The notes beneath the pieces were generated by a model. It was given only the letters and a program-made list of their open reading frames with translations, ran no database searches and was not told where the DNA came from. Shown in pieces: positions 1-5,780 of a DNA stretch of 9,746 bases; position 1 is the stretch's first letter; each line of letters starts with the position of its first letter. Source of the DNA: an uncultured Altererythrobacter sp. (GTDB taxonomy: Bacteria; Pseudomonadota; Alphaproteobacteria; Sphingomonadales; Sphingomonadaceae); NCBI GenBank assembly GCA_946885545.1, contig CAMPGP010000059.1:1-9746 (forward strand), in the 5' to 3' direction. Both the position numbers and the translations under genes were made by a program.

Positions 1-1
1 C

Positions 2-295
2 TCGGTCGAGGATGGCGCCGCTGCGGCGCGCGCCTGCGGGCTGATGATCCTGGCGCAACTCAAGGCCGCGCTCGGCTCGCTCGACCGGGTCGAGCGGGTG
101 GTCAAGCTCGGCGCCTTCGTCAATTCGGCCGCCGACTTCACCGACCAGCCCAAGGTCGCCAACGGCGCCTCGGACCTGATGGCCGAGGTGTTCGGGGATG
201 CCGGACGCCACGCGCGTAGCGCGGTCGGCGTGCCCGTGCTGCCGCTCGGCGTCGCGGTCGAGGTGGATGCCATTGTCGCCGTTCGCACCGATTGA
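2..295 (+). CDS. RidA (YjgF/UK114) family protein, 3' part
   Basis: The reading frame is open from the left edge and stops at 293-295, so only the last 97 residues are present. RidA proteins are small cytosolic trimers that hydrolyse reactive enamine/imine intermediates released by PLP enzymes. Visible are the helix with AARACGLMILAQLKAALG, the strand VVKLGAFVNS, the segment FTDQPKVANGASDL, and the C-terminal HARSAVGV...LPLGVAVEVDAI. In RidA enzymes the arginine of that last motif binds the substrate carboxylate. The pattern fits the longer RidA subgroup of about 150 residues (YjgF_endoribonc type) better than classic E. coli RidA; that subgroup assignment is from memory. The 3' end overlaps the next gene, which implies one transcript. 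The start lies outside the window, and activity on a particular imine cannot be inferred. Confidence 0.9.
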   Translation, partial: SVEDGAAAARACGLMILAQLKAALGSLDRVERVVKLGAFVNSAADFTDQPKVANGASDLMAEVFGDAGRHARSAVGVPVLPLGVAVEVDAIVAVRTD

Positions 296-1040
296 TCACT
301 GGCGGGCGCCGGCCCCCGATCCCCGGCGCGTCGAATGGCTGGGGCGGTGGACCTATGCCCACCGCGGGCTGCACGCGCCCGGTGTGCCGGAGAATTCGCC
401 CTCCGCCTTCGCCGAGGCGATGGCGCGCGGGCTCGGCATCGAATGCGACGTCCAGCGCACCGGCGACGGGCGCGCGGCGGTGTTCCACGACTGGGATCTC
501 GACCGGCTGACGGACGAGCGTGGCCCGCTCCTGCGCCGTCCGCTGGCGGAGATCGAGGCGGTCGCGCTTGCGGGCAGCAGCGACCGGATCCCTTCGCTCG
601 AGCGCCTGCTCTCGCAGGTCGCGGGCAGGGTGCCGCTGCTGATCGAGATCAAGTCGAAGCGCGAGCGCCGCGTCACCCCGCTGTGCCTTGCGGTATGCCG
701 CGCGCTCGACGGCTATCAGGGCCACCATGCCGTAATGAGCTTCGACCCGCGCGTGTCGCGCTGGTTCGCCACCCATTCGTCGCGCACCGTGCGCGGGCTC
801 GTCGTGACCGAGGAGAACGAGCGCGGGCTGCTGGGGCGCTGGCGCCGCCGCGCCGCGCTGTGGCATGCGCGCCCCCATTTCCTCGCCTACGACGTGCGCG
901 ACCTGCCCAGCCGCTTCGCTGCCGCGCAGCGCAGGCGCGGGCTGCCGGTGCTGACATGGACCGTGCGCAGCGAGGAACTGCGCACCCGTGCCGCGCTCCA
1001 CGCCGATGCTCCGATCGCGGAGGGCGAGGGGCTGGCGTGA
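267..1040 (+). CDS. Glycerophosphodiester phosphodiesterase family protein
   Basis: This 257-residue protein is of the GDPD TIM-barrel family, which cleaves glycerophosphodiesters to glycerol-3-phosphate and an alcohol in phospholipid turnover. The catalytic set is visible: H32-R33-G in YAHRG, the PEN motif at 41-43, E59 and D61 in IECDV, H74-D75 in VFHD, and E127/K129 in LIEIKS. The C-terminus has the usual TWTV segment. No signal peptide is seen, so it is probably cytosolic. The ATG at 267 overlaps the RidA gene by 29 bases. A GAGG at 260-263 is very close to it but would sit well for a TTG at 273, so the true start may be six bases later. A longer frame from 198 adds an N-terminus unlike the family. 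The stop overlaps the GTG start of the next gene, so the three genes form one operon. Substrate is unknown. Confidence 0.9.
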   Translation: MPLSPFAPIDHWRAPAPDPRRVEWLGRWTYAHRGLHAPGVPENSPSAFAEAMARGLGIECDVQRTGDGRAAVFHDWDLDRLTDERGPLLRRPLAEIEAVALAGSSDRIPSLERLLSQVAGRVPLLIEIKSKRERRVTPLCLAVCRALDGYQGHHAVMSFDPRVSRWFATHSSRTVRGLVVTEENERGLLGRWRRRAALWHARPHFLAYDVRDLPSRFAAAQRRRGLPVLTWTVRSEELRTRAALHADAPIAEGEGLA

Positions 1041-2167
1041 GCGATCGTATTCGCGTCGCCGAGAGCGTCGGCTCGCTTCCCCGCGCGGAGTGGGACCGGC
1101 TCGCCGGTGCCGACAATCCGTTCGTTTTGTGGGATTTCCTTACCATCCTCGAGGAATCGGGCAGCGTCGGACCGGGCACCGGCTGGCAGCCGCTCCCGAT
1201 AGTGATCGAGCGGGGCGAGGGGGATGAGCTCGTCGCCGCCATGCCGGCCTACGCCAAGTCGCACAGCCAGGGCGAATACGTGTTCGACCACAGCTGGGCC
1301 GACGCCTACGAGCGCGCGGGCGGGGCCTATTACCCCAAGCTCCAGATCGCCGCGCCGTTCACCCCGGCGACCGGCCCGCGGCTGCTCGCCGCGAACCCCG
1401 CCGACGCCTTGCTGCTGCTGCGCGCTGCCGAGGCGGTCTGCGGCCAGTTCGGCCTGTCTTCCGCCCACGCGACTTTCGTCGAACCCGCCCAGCGCGCGCT
1501 GTTCGAGACGGGCGGCTGGCTCATGCGCAGCGACATCCAGTTCCACTGGGAGAACCGCGGCTACGCCAGCTTCGACGAATTCCTCGGCGCACTCGCCTCG
1601 CGCAAGCGAAAGGCGATCCGCAAGGAACGCGCCGCCGCGGTCGAGGGGCTGGAAATTCGCCACCTCACTGGCAACGATATCAAGCCCGAACACTGGGATG
1701 CATTCTGGGCCTTTTATCAGGATACCGGCGCGCGAAAGTGGGGCCATCCCTACCTGACGCGAGAAGCGTTCGACCTGTTCGGGCAGCGAATGGCCGAGCG
1801 CATTCTGCTCGTCTTCGCCTACGAGGGTGGCACGCCGATCGCGGGCGCGCTGAATTTCATCGGCGGGGAAACCCTCTTCGGGCGTTACTGGGGCTGCACC
1901 GAGGAGCGGCGCTTCCTCCATTTCGAGCTGTGCTACTACCAGGCGATCGACGCGGCGATCGAGCGCGGTCTGGCGCGGGTCGAGGCGGGCGCGCAAGGCG
2001 GCCACAAGCTCATGCGCGGCTACGAGCCGGTCGAGACCTGGTCGGCGCACTGGATCGCCGACCCCGGCTTTCGCGAAGCGGTCGCCGATTTCCTCGAGCG
2101 CGAACGCGAAGGCGTCGCGCAGGACCGTTCGTTCATGGCCGAGCGAGGGCCGTTCAGAAAGGGTTAG
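1037..2167 (+). CDS. FemAB-like / GNAT-fold N-acyltransferase (COG3146, formerly DUF482)
   Basis: The 376-residue product resembles the predicted N-acyltransferase family COG3146 (FemAB_like), a double GNAT fold related to the FemABX aminoacyl transferases. Family hallmarks are the N-terminal NPFVLWDFLTILEESGSVG, a central basic stretch RKRKAIRKER, the core FWAFYQDTGARKWG, and the C-terminal GAQGGHKLMRGYEPVETWSAHW. Substrate and product have not been defined for this family as far as I know, so only acyl or aminoacyl transfer is suggested. The GTG start at 1037 shares bases with the preceding stop (GTGA) and has G-rich Shine-Dalgarno material (GGAGGGCGAGGGG) just upstream, which supports this start and translational coupling. 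The frame is open much further upstream, to 335, but that part lies antisense-like over the phosphodiesterase gene in another frame and looks like a high-GC shadow. The stop overlaps the convergent stop of the minus-strand gene. Confidence 0.88.
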   Translation: MSDRIRVAESVGSLPRAEWDRLAGADNPFVLWDFLTILEESGSVGPGTGWQPLPIVIERGEGDELVAAMPAYAKSHSQGEYVFDHSWADAYERAGGAYYPKLQIAAPFTPATGPRLLAANPADALLLLRAAEAVCGQFGLSSAHATFVEPAQRALFETGGWLMRSDIQFHWENRGYASFDEFLGALASRKRKAIRKERAAAVEGLEIRHLTGNDIKPEHWDAFWAFYQDTGARKWGHPYLTREAFDLFGQRMAERILLVFAYEGGTPIAGALNFIGGETLFGRYWGCTEERRFLHFELCYYQAIDAAIERGLARVEAGAQGGHKLMRGYEPVETWSAHWIADPGFREAVADFLEREREGVAQDRSFMAERGPFRKG

Positions 2168-2508
2168 GCCGCCCGGCGTGCCCCGGAATTGAGCCATTCG
2201 CGCGCGCGGCGCTGGGCTTCGGCGATCTCGCGCGCGGTCATCTCGTCGGAGATGTCTGCGCGGCAGCCCGCGGCGTCCTCGTGGCCGGCGACGGCGGCGA
2301 GGTTGAACCACTTGTGCGCCTCGATCAGATCGCACGGCGCGCCGTGGCTTCCGGTCGAGAACGCGACTCCGAGATCGAAGTAGGCGACGACATCCCCTTG
2401 CGCGGCAGCTGCCAGGCAACGGGCGACGAGCAGGTCCGTGGTCGCGGTATCGTGCATTGCGGGCATTGCGCCATCGAGCGGCGCGCCCTGTATCGAAGCG
2501 AGTTCCAT
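2164..2508 (-). CDS. Small Sel1-repeat protein
   Basis: This 114-residue protein has one clear Sel1-type (TPR-like) helical repeat at about residues 38-82: the pattern is ALG/GDVVAYFDLGVAFSTG, then a short loop, then EAHKWFNLAAVAGHEDA. It ends in a helix, TAREIAEAQRRAREWL, that often closes short Sel1 proteins in alphaproteobacteria. Sel1 repeats are protein-protein interaction scaffolds; no enzymatic residues are seen, and there is no signal peptide or membrane segment. I chose the ATG at 2508 because GGGGGAAG lies six bases before it on the minus strand; an ATG 54 bases further upstream (2562) lacks such a site and adds a basic, low-complexity N-terminus. The gene is convergent with the acyltransferase gene, sharing the bases TTAG as both stops. 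Partner unknown. Confidence 0.8.
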   Translation of the reverse strand: MELASIQGAPLDGAMPAMHDTATTDLLVARCLAAAAQGDVVAYFDLGVAFSTGSHGAPCDLIEAHKWFNLAAVAGHEDAAGCRADISDEMTAREIAEAQRRAREWLNSGARRAA

Positions 2509-2567
2509 TGATGCTTCCCCCAACTTCCGGCGACCCCCCGTCGCCATGAAGCCGACTTTCACCGTTC

Positions 2568-2587
2568 ATGGTCAACAATTGGTTAAC
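2568..2587 (-). promoter_or_regulatory. Possible CtrA-like tandem half-sites
   Basis: On the minus strand this reads GTTAACCAATTGTTGACCAT, that is TTAACCA followed four bases later by TTGACCAT. Each resembles the TTAACCAT half-site used by the alphaproteobacterial cell-cycle regulator CtrA. The pair lies 60-80 bases upstream of the Sel1 start. It is not the classical TTAA-N7-TTAA palindrome, and AT-rich dyads of this kind are common, so the assignment is weak. Confidence 0.2.
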
Positions 2588-2594
2588 GCGACTT

Positions 2595-2642
2595 CTTGCG
2601 AGATCGATAATCGACGCAAGCGTTCGGCTTGCCTTAAGTTTT
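2595..2642 (+). promoter_or_regulatory. Overlapping alternative hairpins, attenuator-like
   Basis: CTTGCG (2595-2600) is complementary to CGCAAG (2615-2620), with TCGAT-A-ATCGA (2604-2614) as an inner palindrome. The right arm overlaps GCAAGC (2616-2621), which pairs perfectly with GCTTGC (2627-2632) across the loop GTTCG. The second hairpin is followed by CTTAAGTTTT. The two stems cannot form together, which is the layout of an antiterminator/terminator switch in plus-strand RNA. The short T-run and six-base stems make termination uncertain, and no plus-strand promoter upstream was identified. Confidence 0.3.
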
Positions 2643-2756
2643 CCCCGTCTAGGGGGCACCTGCCGATTGTCGCTTGTATGGCCGGAGGCCCCCGCCTATA
2701 GGCCCGCGCGACGGGAGGCCCGGGCCGGCTGCGAGCAGCACGGGCGGAGTGGCAAC

Positions 2757-2774
2757 AGTCGGTTGCGACCGACT
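2757..2774 (+). promoter_or_regulatory. Hairpin in the leader of the dksA-like gene
   Basis: AGTCGGT (2757-2763) and ACCGACT (2768-2774) form a perfect seven-base stem with the tetraloop TGCG. It ends six bases before the Shine-Dalgarno GAGAGG (2781-2786), which itself is five bases before the ATG. The position suggests a role in mRNA stability or initiation, but nothing in the sequence shows what would act on it. Confidence 0.4.
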
Positions 2775-2791
2775 AGGGTTGAGAGGCACAT

Positions 2792-3250
2792 ATGGCGTCG
2801 GCGACGTCCCCTGACATCGATGTTCTGGAAAAGGCGAAGAAATCCGTCGCGCCCGGCTATCTGCCGAGCGACGACGAGCCTTACATGAACGATCGGCAGG
2901 CAAACTATTTCAGGATGCTCCTGCTCGAATGGAAGCGATCCATCCTGAATGCTTCGTCGATCACGCTTCAATCGTTGCAGGATGGGCCGATCCGCGAGCC
3001 CGACCTCAACGATCGCGCCTCGAGCGAGACCGACTGGGGCATCGAACTGCGCACCCGCGACCGGCAGCGCAAGCTCATCGCCAAGATCGAGTCCGCCCTG
3101 CGCCGCCTCGATGCCGGTGAGTATGGTTATTGCGAAGTCACCGGCGACCCGATCGGCATCCGCCGTCTGATCGCGCGGCCGGTCGCCACCATGACCGTGG
3201 AAGCGCAGGAAGCGCACGAGCGGCGCGAGAAAATTTCGCGCGACGATTGA
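2792..3250 (+). CDS. dksA: DksA/TraR-family RNA polymerase-binding transcription factor
   Basis: The 152-residue protein is a DksA homologue, which enters the RNA polymerase secondary channel and works with ppGpp to control rRNA and amino-acid promoters. The coiled-coil tip motif DxxDxA is present as D71-L-N-D74-R-A76, at the same numbering as E. coli DksA. The following helix runs to about residue 106, then GEYGYCEVTGDPIGIRRL and the C-terminal helix ATMTVEAQEAHERREK. Of the four zinc-binding cysteines of E. coli DksA (114, 117, 135, 138) only C114 remains; the others are T117, T135 and A138. Such reduced-cysteine forms are known in alphaproteobacteria and are functional without zinc. The ATG at 2792 has GAGAGG five bases upstream. 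The gene is preceded by a long leader and followed by a PilZ gene after 129 bases. Confidence 0.93.
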   Translation: MASATSPDIDVLEKAKKSVAPGYLPSDDEPYMNDRQANYFRMLLLEWKRSILNASSITLQSLQDGPIREPDLNDRASSETDWGIELRTRDRQRKLIAKIESALRRLDAGEYGYCEVTGDPIGIRRLIARPVATMTVEAQEAHERREKISRDD

Positions 3251-3279
3251 CTTGCGTTCGACGGTGCGATGGTGTGCAG

Positions 3280-3298
3280 AAAGACTTAAAGTTTCTTT
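3280..3298 (+). terminator. Weak AT-rich dyad after the dksA-like gene
   Basis: AAAG-ACTT (3280-3287) faces AAGT-CTTT (3289-3292 and 3295-3298) with a single central A and a two-base bulge. The right arm is T-rich. The stem is almost free of G:C pairs and the loop is too small for a normal hairpin, so it is a poor intrinsic terminator. It could equally be part of a promoter for the PilZ gene. Confidence 0.2.
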
Positions 3299-3379
3299 AG
3301 CCAATCCAGCGTAAGCCTATCGCAGCCGCGGTGCACCGTGGCCAAAGGCAAAGCGAACGAGGAAAGGACGGGATCGCGA

Positions 3380-3763
3380 ATGTCCGGCGTCGACACCAGG
3401 CACATCGCACGCGATAGCCTGTTTCTCATGGCCAGCATCCGCGTGGCCGGGGAAGAGGCCGAGCATCGCGTCAAGGTGCGCAACCTGTCCGCCGGTGGGA
3501 TGATGGCCGAAGGCGAACTGCGCGTCGAACGCGGAATGCGCCTGTCGGTCGAACTTCGCAACCTCGGCTGGATCGAGGGCTCGGTCGCCTGGGTCCAGGA
3601 CAAGCGTTTCGGCATCGCCTTTTCCGAAGAGATCGATCCCAAGGTCGTCCGCGCCCCGGTGGGCCAGACGGACGGCGAAACGCGGGCCCCGCGCTATGTC
3701 CGTCCCGCATCGATCCTGCCCGACAGCGGGCCGGTCGATGCCTCGCGCCTGCGCAAGCTCTGA
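3380..3763 (+). CDS. PilZ-domain c-di-GMP-binding protein
   Basis: A single PilZ domain of 127 residues fills most of the protein. The c-di-GMP signature is intact: RxxxR as R7-H-I-A-R11 and NxSxxG as N35-L-S37-A-G-G40, followed by the beta-barrel strands MRLSVELRNLGWIEGSVAWVQ and FGIAF. With no other domain it is probably a diffusible adaptor that passes c-di-GMP levels to a partner, for example in motility, polysaccharide or adhesion control; the partner is not visible. I chose the ATG at 3380 because GAGGAAAGGA lies about 11 bases upstream and the RxxxR motif sits near the N-terminus as usual. A GTG at 3338 would add 14 polar residues and cannot be excluded. The tail after residue 90 (VRAPVGQ to the C-terminal RLRKL) looks disordered. 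A 129-base gap from the dksA-like gene leaves room for its own promoter. Confidence 0.88.
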   Translation: MSGVDTRHIARDSLFLMASIRVAGEEAEHRVKVRNLSAGGMMAEGELRVERGMRLSVELRNLGWIEGSVAWVQDKRFGIAFSEEIDPKVVRAPVGQTDGETRAPRYVRPASILPDSGPVDASRLRKL

Positions 3764-3815
3764 TCGCCGTTCTTCTCCGCTGACCGCATGCCGATTGCCT
3801 GCTAGGGTCCGGGCA

Positions 3816-5288
3816 ATGCACGTCCGCGCCACGATCCTCGCCATTGCAGCTTCGCTCACGCTGGCCGCCTGCGGCGCGTCGCAGGACGATTCGGTGGTCG
3901 ACGTCGCCTTCATCGGTTCGCCGGAGGAGCTTGAGCAAGACGGCCTGCGCCTTTCGCCCGCCGCGCAGCACTTGCGCGCCGCCACGGCCGAAGGGCTCGT
4001 CGCGATCGACGTGGGCGGTGTGGTGGTCCCGGCGATCGCCGAACGCTGGATCGTGACCGACGACGGCCTCAGCTACATCTTCCGTCTGCGCAATTCGCAA
4101 TGGCCCGACGGGACCGCGATGGAGGCCGAGGACGTGCGCGCCGAGATCCTGCGCACGATCTCGCGCCTTCGTGGCACTTCGCTCGGGCTCGACCTGTCGA
4201 AGGTCAGCGAAGTGCGCGCGATGACGGGGCGGGTGATCGAGATCAGGCTCAGGAGCCCGATGCCCGACCTGCTGCAGTTGCTCGCCCAGCCCGAGATGGG
4301 CCTGCGGCGCGGCGGCCGGGGCATGGGCCCGATGGAAGCGGCTGAGGAGGGGGGCGTATGGTCTCTCGACCCGCTGCCGCCCGAAGCGCGCGGCCTGCCG
4401 CAGGATTCCGAATGGAACCGGCGGGTGCGCGAGGTCCGCTTGCGCGCGATGCCCGCACAGGACGCGATCGCGGCCTTCGAATCGGGCGATGCCGATCTCG
4501 TGCTGGGCGGCACGCTTGCTAACCTGCCGCTGGCGGATGTCGGCGCGCTCTCGCGCGGGACGGTGCGGCTCGATGCCGCGATCGGGCTGTTCGGGCTGCA
4601 GGTGCGGAGCGAGGAAGGCCTGTTGGGCGATGCCGCGCGCCGCGAGGCGCTGGCGATGGCGATCGATCGCGAAACCTTGCTCCAGCCGTTCAACATCGGC
4701 GGCTGGCTGCCGACCACGCGGATCGTCGCGCCGGGCCTGCCCGACGACATCGGCACGATCGACGAGCGCTGGACCGATCTCACGATCGAGGAGCGGCGCG
4801 CGCTCGCGGCCCAGCGCATCGCGACCTGGACCGGCGATGGCGAAGAGCGCACCGCGCGCGTGACCATCGCCCTGCCACAGGGGCCGGGGTCCGACACCCT
4901 GTTCGCGCAGCTTGCCGGAGACTTCGCCGAGATCGGTGTGACCCTCGACCGCGTCACCGACGCGGGCAATGCGGACCTCGTCCTGATCGACCGGCTGGCG
5001 CGCTACGGCGGGGCGCGGTGGTTCCTCAACCAGTTCAACTGCGCGCTGGAGAACGGGCTCTGCGTGCCCGAGGCGGACGCGCGCGTCGCCGAAGCGATCG
5101 ATGCGCTCGACCCGATGGCGCGCGCCGCGCTGTTCGCCGAAGCCGAGGCGGAGCTTGCCGCGGGCAACGTGTTCATCCCGATCGGTGCACCTATTCGCTG
5201 GTCGCTGATCCGCGGCGGAGTGGAGGGTTTCGAGGAAAATCGCTGGTCGATCCATCCCTTGTTCCCACTCGCGCTGCGGCCCATCTAG
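3816..5288 (+). CDS. ABC transporter solute-binding lipoprotein, family 5 (SBP_bac_5)
   Basis: The 490-residue product begins with a lipoprotein signal peptide: basic start MHVR, hydrophobic core ILAIAASLTL, lipobox LAAC with C19 as the lipidation site. The family-5 signature is at about residues 73-107: AIAERWIVTDDGLSYIFRLR, then NSQWPDGT and AEDV. The rest has the usual features, for example ALAMAIDRETLLQPF and a C-terminal region with IPIGAPIRWSLIR. Family members bind oligopeptides, nickel, opines or other solutes for ABC import. No permease or ATPase genes lie on either side within the window, so either they are elsewhere or the protein has another role. The ATG at 3816 has AGGG eight bases upstream and puts the signal peptide at the very N-terminus; an in-frame extension to 3696 would bury it. 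Length is slightly below the usual 500-550. The ligand is unknown. Confidence 0.9.
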   Translation: MHVRATILAIAASLTLAACGASQDDSVVDVAFIGSPEELEQDGLRLSPAAQHLRAATAEGLVAIDVGGVVVPAIAERWIVTDDGLSYIFRLRNSQWPDGTAMEAEDVRAEILRTISRLRGTSLGLDLSKVSEVRAMTGRVIEIRLRSPMPDLLQLLAQPEMGLRRGGRGMGPMEAAEEGGVWSLDPLPPEARGLPQDSEWNRRVREVRLRAMPAQDAIAAFESGDADLVLGGTLANLPLADVGALSRGTVRLDAAIGLFGLQVRSEEGLLGDAARREALAMAIDRETLLQPFNIGGWLPTTRIVAPGLPDDIGTIDERWTDLTIEERRALAAQRIATWTGDGEERTARVTIALPQGPGSDTLFAQLAGDFAEIGVTLDRVTDAGNADLVLIDRLARYGGARWFLNQFNCALENGLCVPEADARVAEAIDALDPMARAALFAEAEAELAAGNVFIPIGAPIRWSLIRGGVEGFEENRWSIHPLFPLALRPI

Positions 5289-5309
5289 ACCTTCGAGGAG
5301 AGACACCGC

Positions 5310-5744
5310 ATGGACCAGCCGCCCCGAGAGACCGCCGAACGGCTACGCGCGATGGGCGGGTTCGACCTGCCCACGGGCACCGATCCGCATTCGGTCCGCC
5401 GGCGGATCGAGGCGATGGAGCACCTCCTCGAGCGCAGCTTCCGCATCCCGGGGATCAACTATCCCGTCGGGCTCGATTCGATCGCGGGTCTCGTGCCCGT
5501 GGTCGGCGATTTCGTGACCGCGGCGATGGGCGCCTACATCGTCTGGGAAGCGCGCAACGCCGGGCTGCCCAAATGGAAGCTGTGGCGCATGGCAGGCAAC
5601 ATCGCCTTCGACACCGCGGTGGGCGCTATCCCGATCGCGGGCGACGCGTTCGACCTGCTGTTCCGCTCGAACACGCGCAACCTGAAGATCGTGAAACGCC
5701 ATCTCGACAAGCACCATCCGGCGACGCGAGTGATCGACGGATAG
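5310..5744 (+). CDS. DUF4112 membrane protein
   Basis: The 144-residue protein fits DUF4112: an N-terminal polar segment with RRRIEAMEHLLERSF, then IPGINYPVGLDSIAGLVPVVGDFVTAAMGAYIVW (conserved G-D pattern and first hydrophobic hairpin), and a second GNIAFDTAVGAIPIAGDAFDLLF block followed by a basic tail (RNLKIVKRHLDKHH). Two hydrophobic segments, each containing a GD pair, suggest a small inner-membrane protein. No function is established for the family as far as I know. A strong Shine-Dalgarno GAGGAG (5295-5300) lies nine bases before the ATG. The gene starts 21 bases after the binding-protein gene, so the two are probably co-transcribed; kynA follows after 36 bases. Confidence 0.85.
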   Translation: MDQPPRETAERLRAMGGFDLPTGTDPHSVRRRIEAMEHLLERSFRIPGINYPVGLDSIAGLVPVVGDFVTAAMGAYIVWEARNAGLPKWKLWRMAGNIAFDTAVGAIPIAGDAFDLLFRSNTRNLKIVKRHLDKHHPATRVIDG

Positions 5745-5780
5745 TTTCACTCGCAATCGGTTCGCGCTAGGGCGGCAGGC

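Larger units (their letters stand above)
2509..2791. promoter_or_regulatory. Divergent intergenic region between Sel1 gene and dksA-like gene
   Basis: This 283-base stretch separates two divergent genes and must carry promoters for both. I see no credible gene in it. It is more AT-rich in 2550-2645 than the flanking genes and contains several dyads listed separately. A weak sigma70-like candidate for the dksA-like gene is TTGTAT at 2674-2679, a 17-base spacer, then TATAGG at 2697-2702; only the first three bases of the -35 match consensus, so this is tentative. Confidence 0.4.

Noticed and set aside
138..1001. 287-codon minus-strand frame over the RidA and phosphodiesterase genes
   Set aside because: The catalytic motifs of the plus-strand phosphodiesterase are complete, and the minus-strand product is low complexity.
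335..1036. Long in-frame N-terminal extension of the acyltransferase
   Set aside because: It lies over the phosphodiesterase gene in another frame, has shadow composition, and the GTG at 1037 has a good ribosome-binding site and stop-start overlap.
887..2659. 590-codon minus-strand frame across the acyltransferase and Sel1 genes
   Set aside because: It overlaps genes with clear family motifs on both strands, has no motif of its own and an arginine-rich shadow composition.
2438..2888. Small plus-strand frames in the Sel1/dksA divergent region
   Set aside because: They overlap the Sel1 start or the dksA gene, lack ribosome-binding sites and give unrecognisable products.
3471..5306. 611-codon open frame on the minus strand opposite the PilZ and binding-protein genes
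   Set aside because: The translation is rich in R, A, G, H and D with no recognisable domain, while the opposite strand encodes two clear families. High-GC genes commonly leave long antisense frames open.
5003..5756. Minus-strand frames opposite the end of the binding-protein gene and the DUF4112 gene
   Set aside because: Both sense genes have good starts and family motifs; the antisense products have none.
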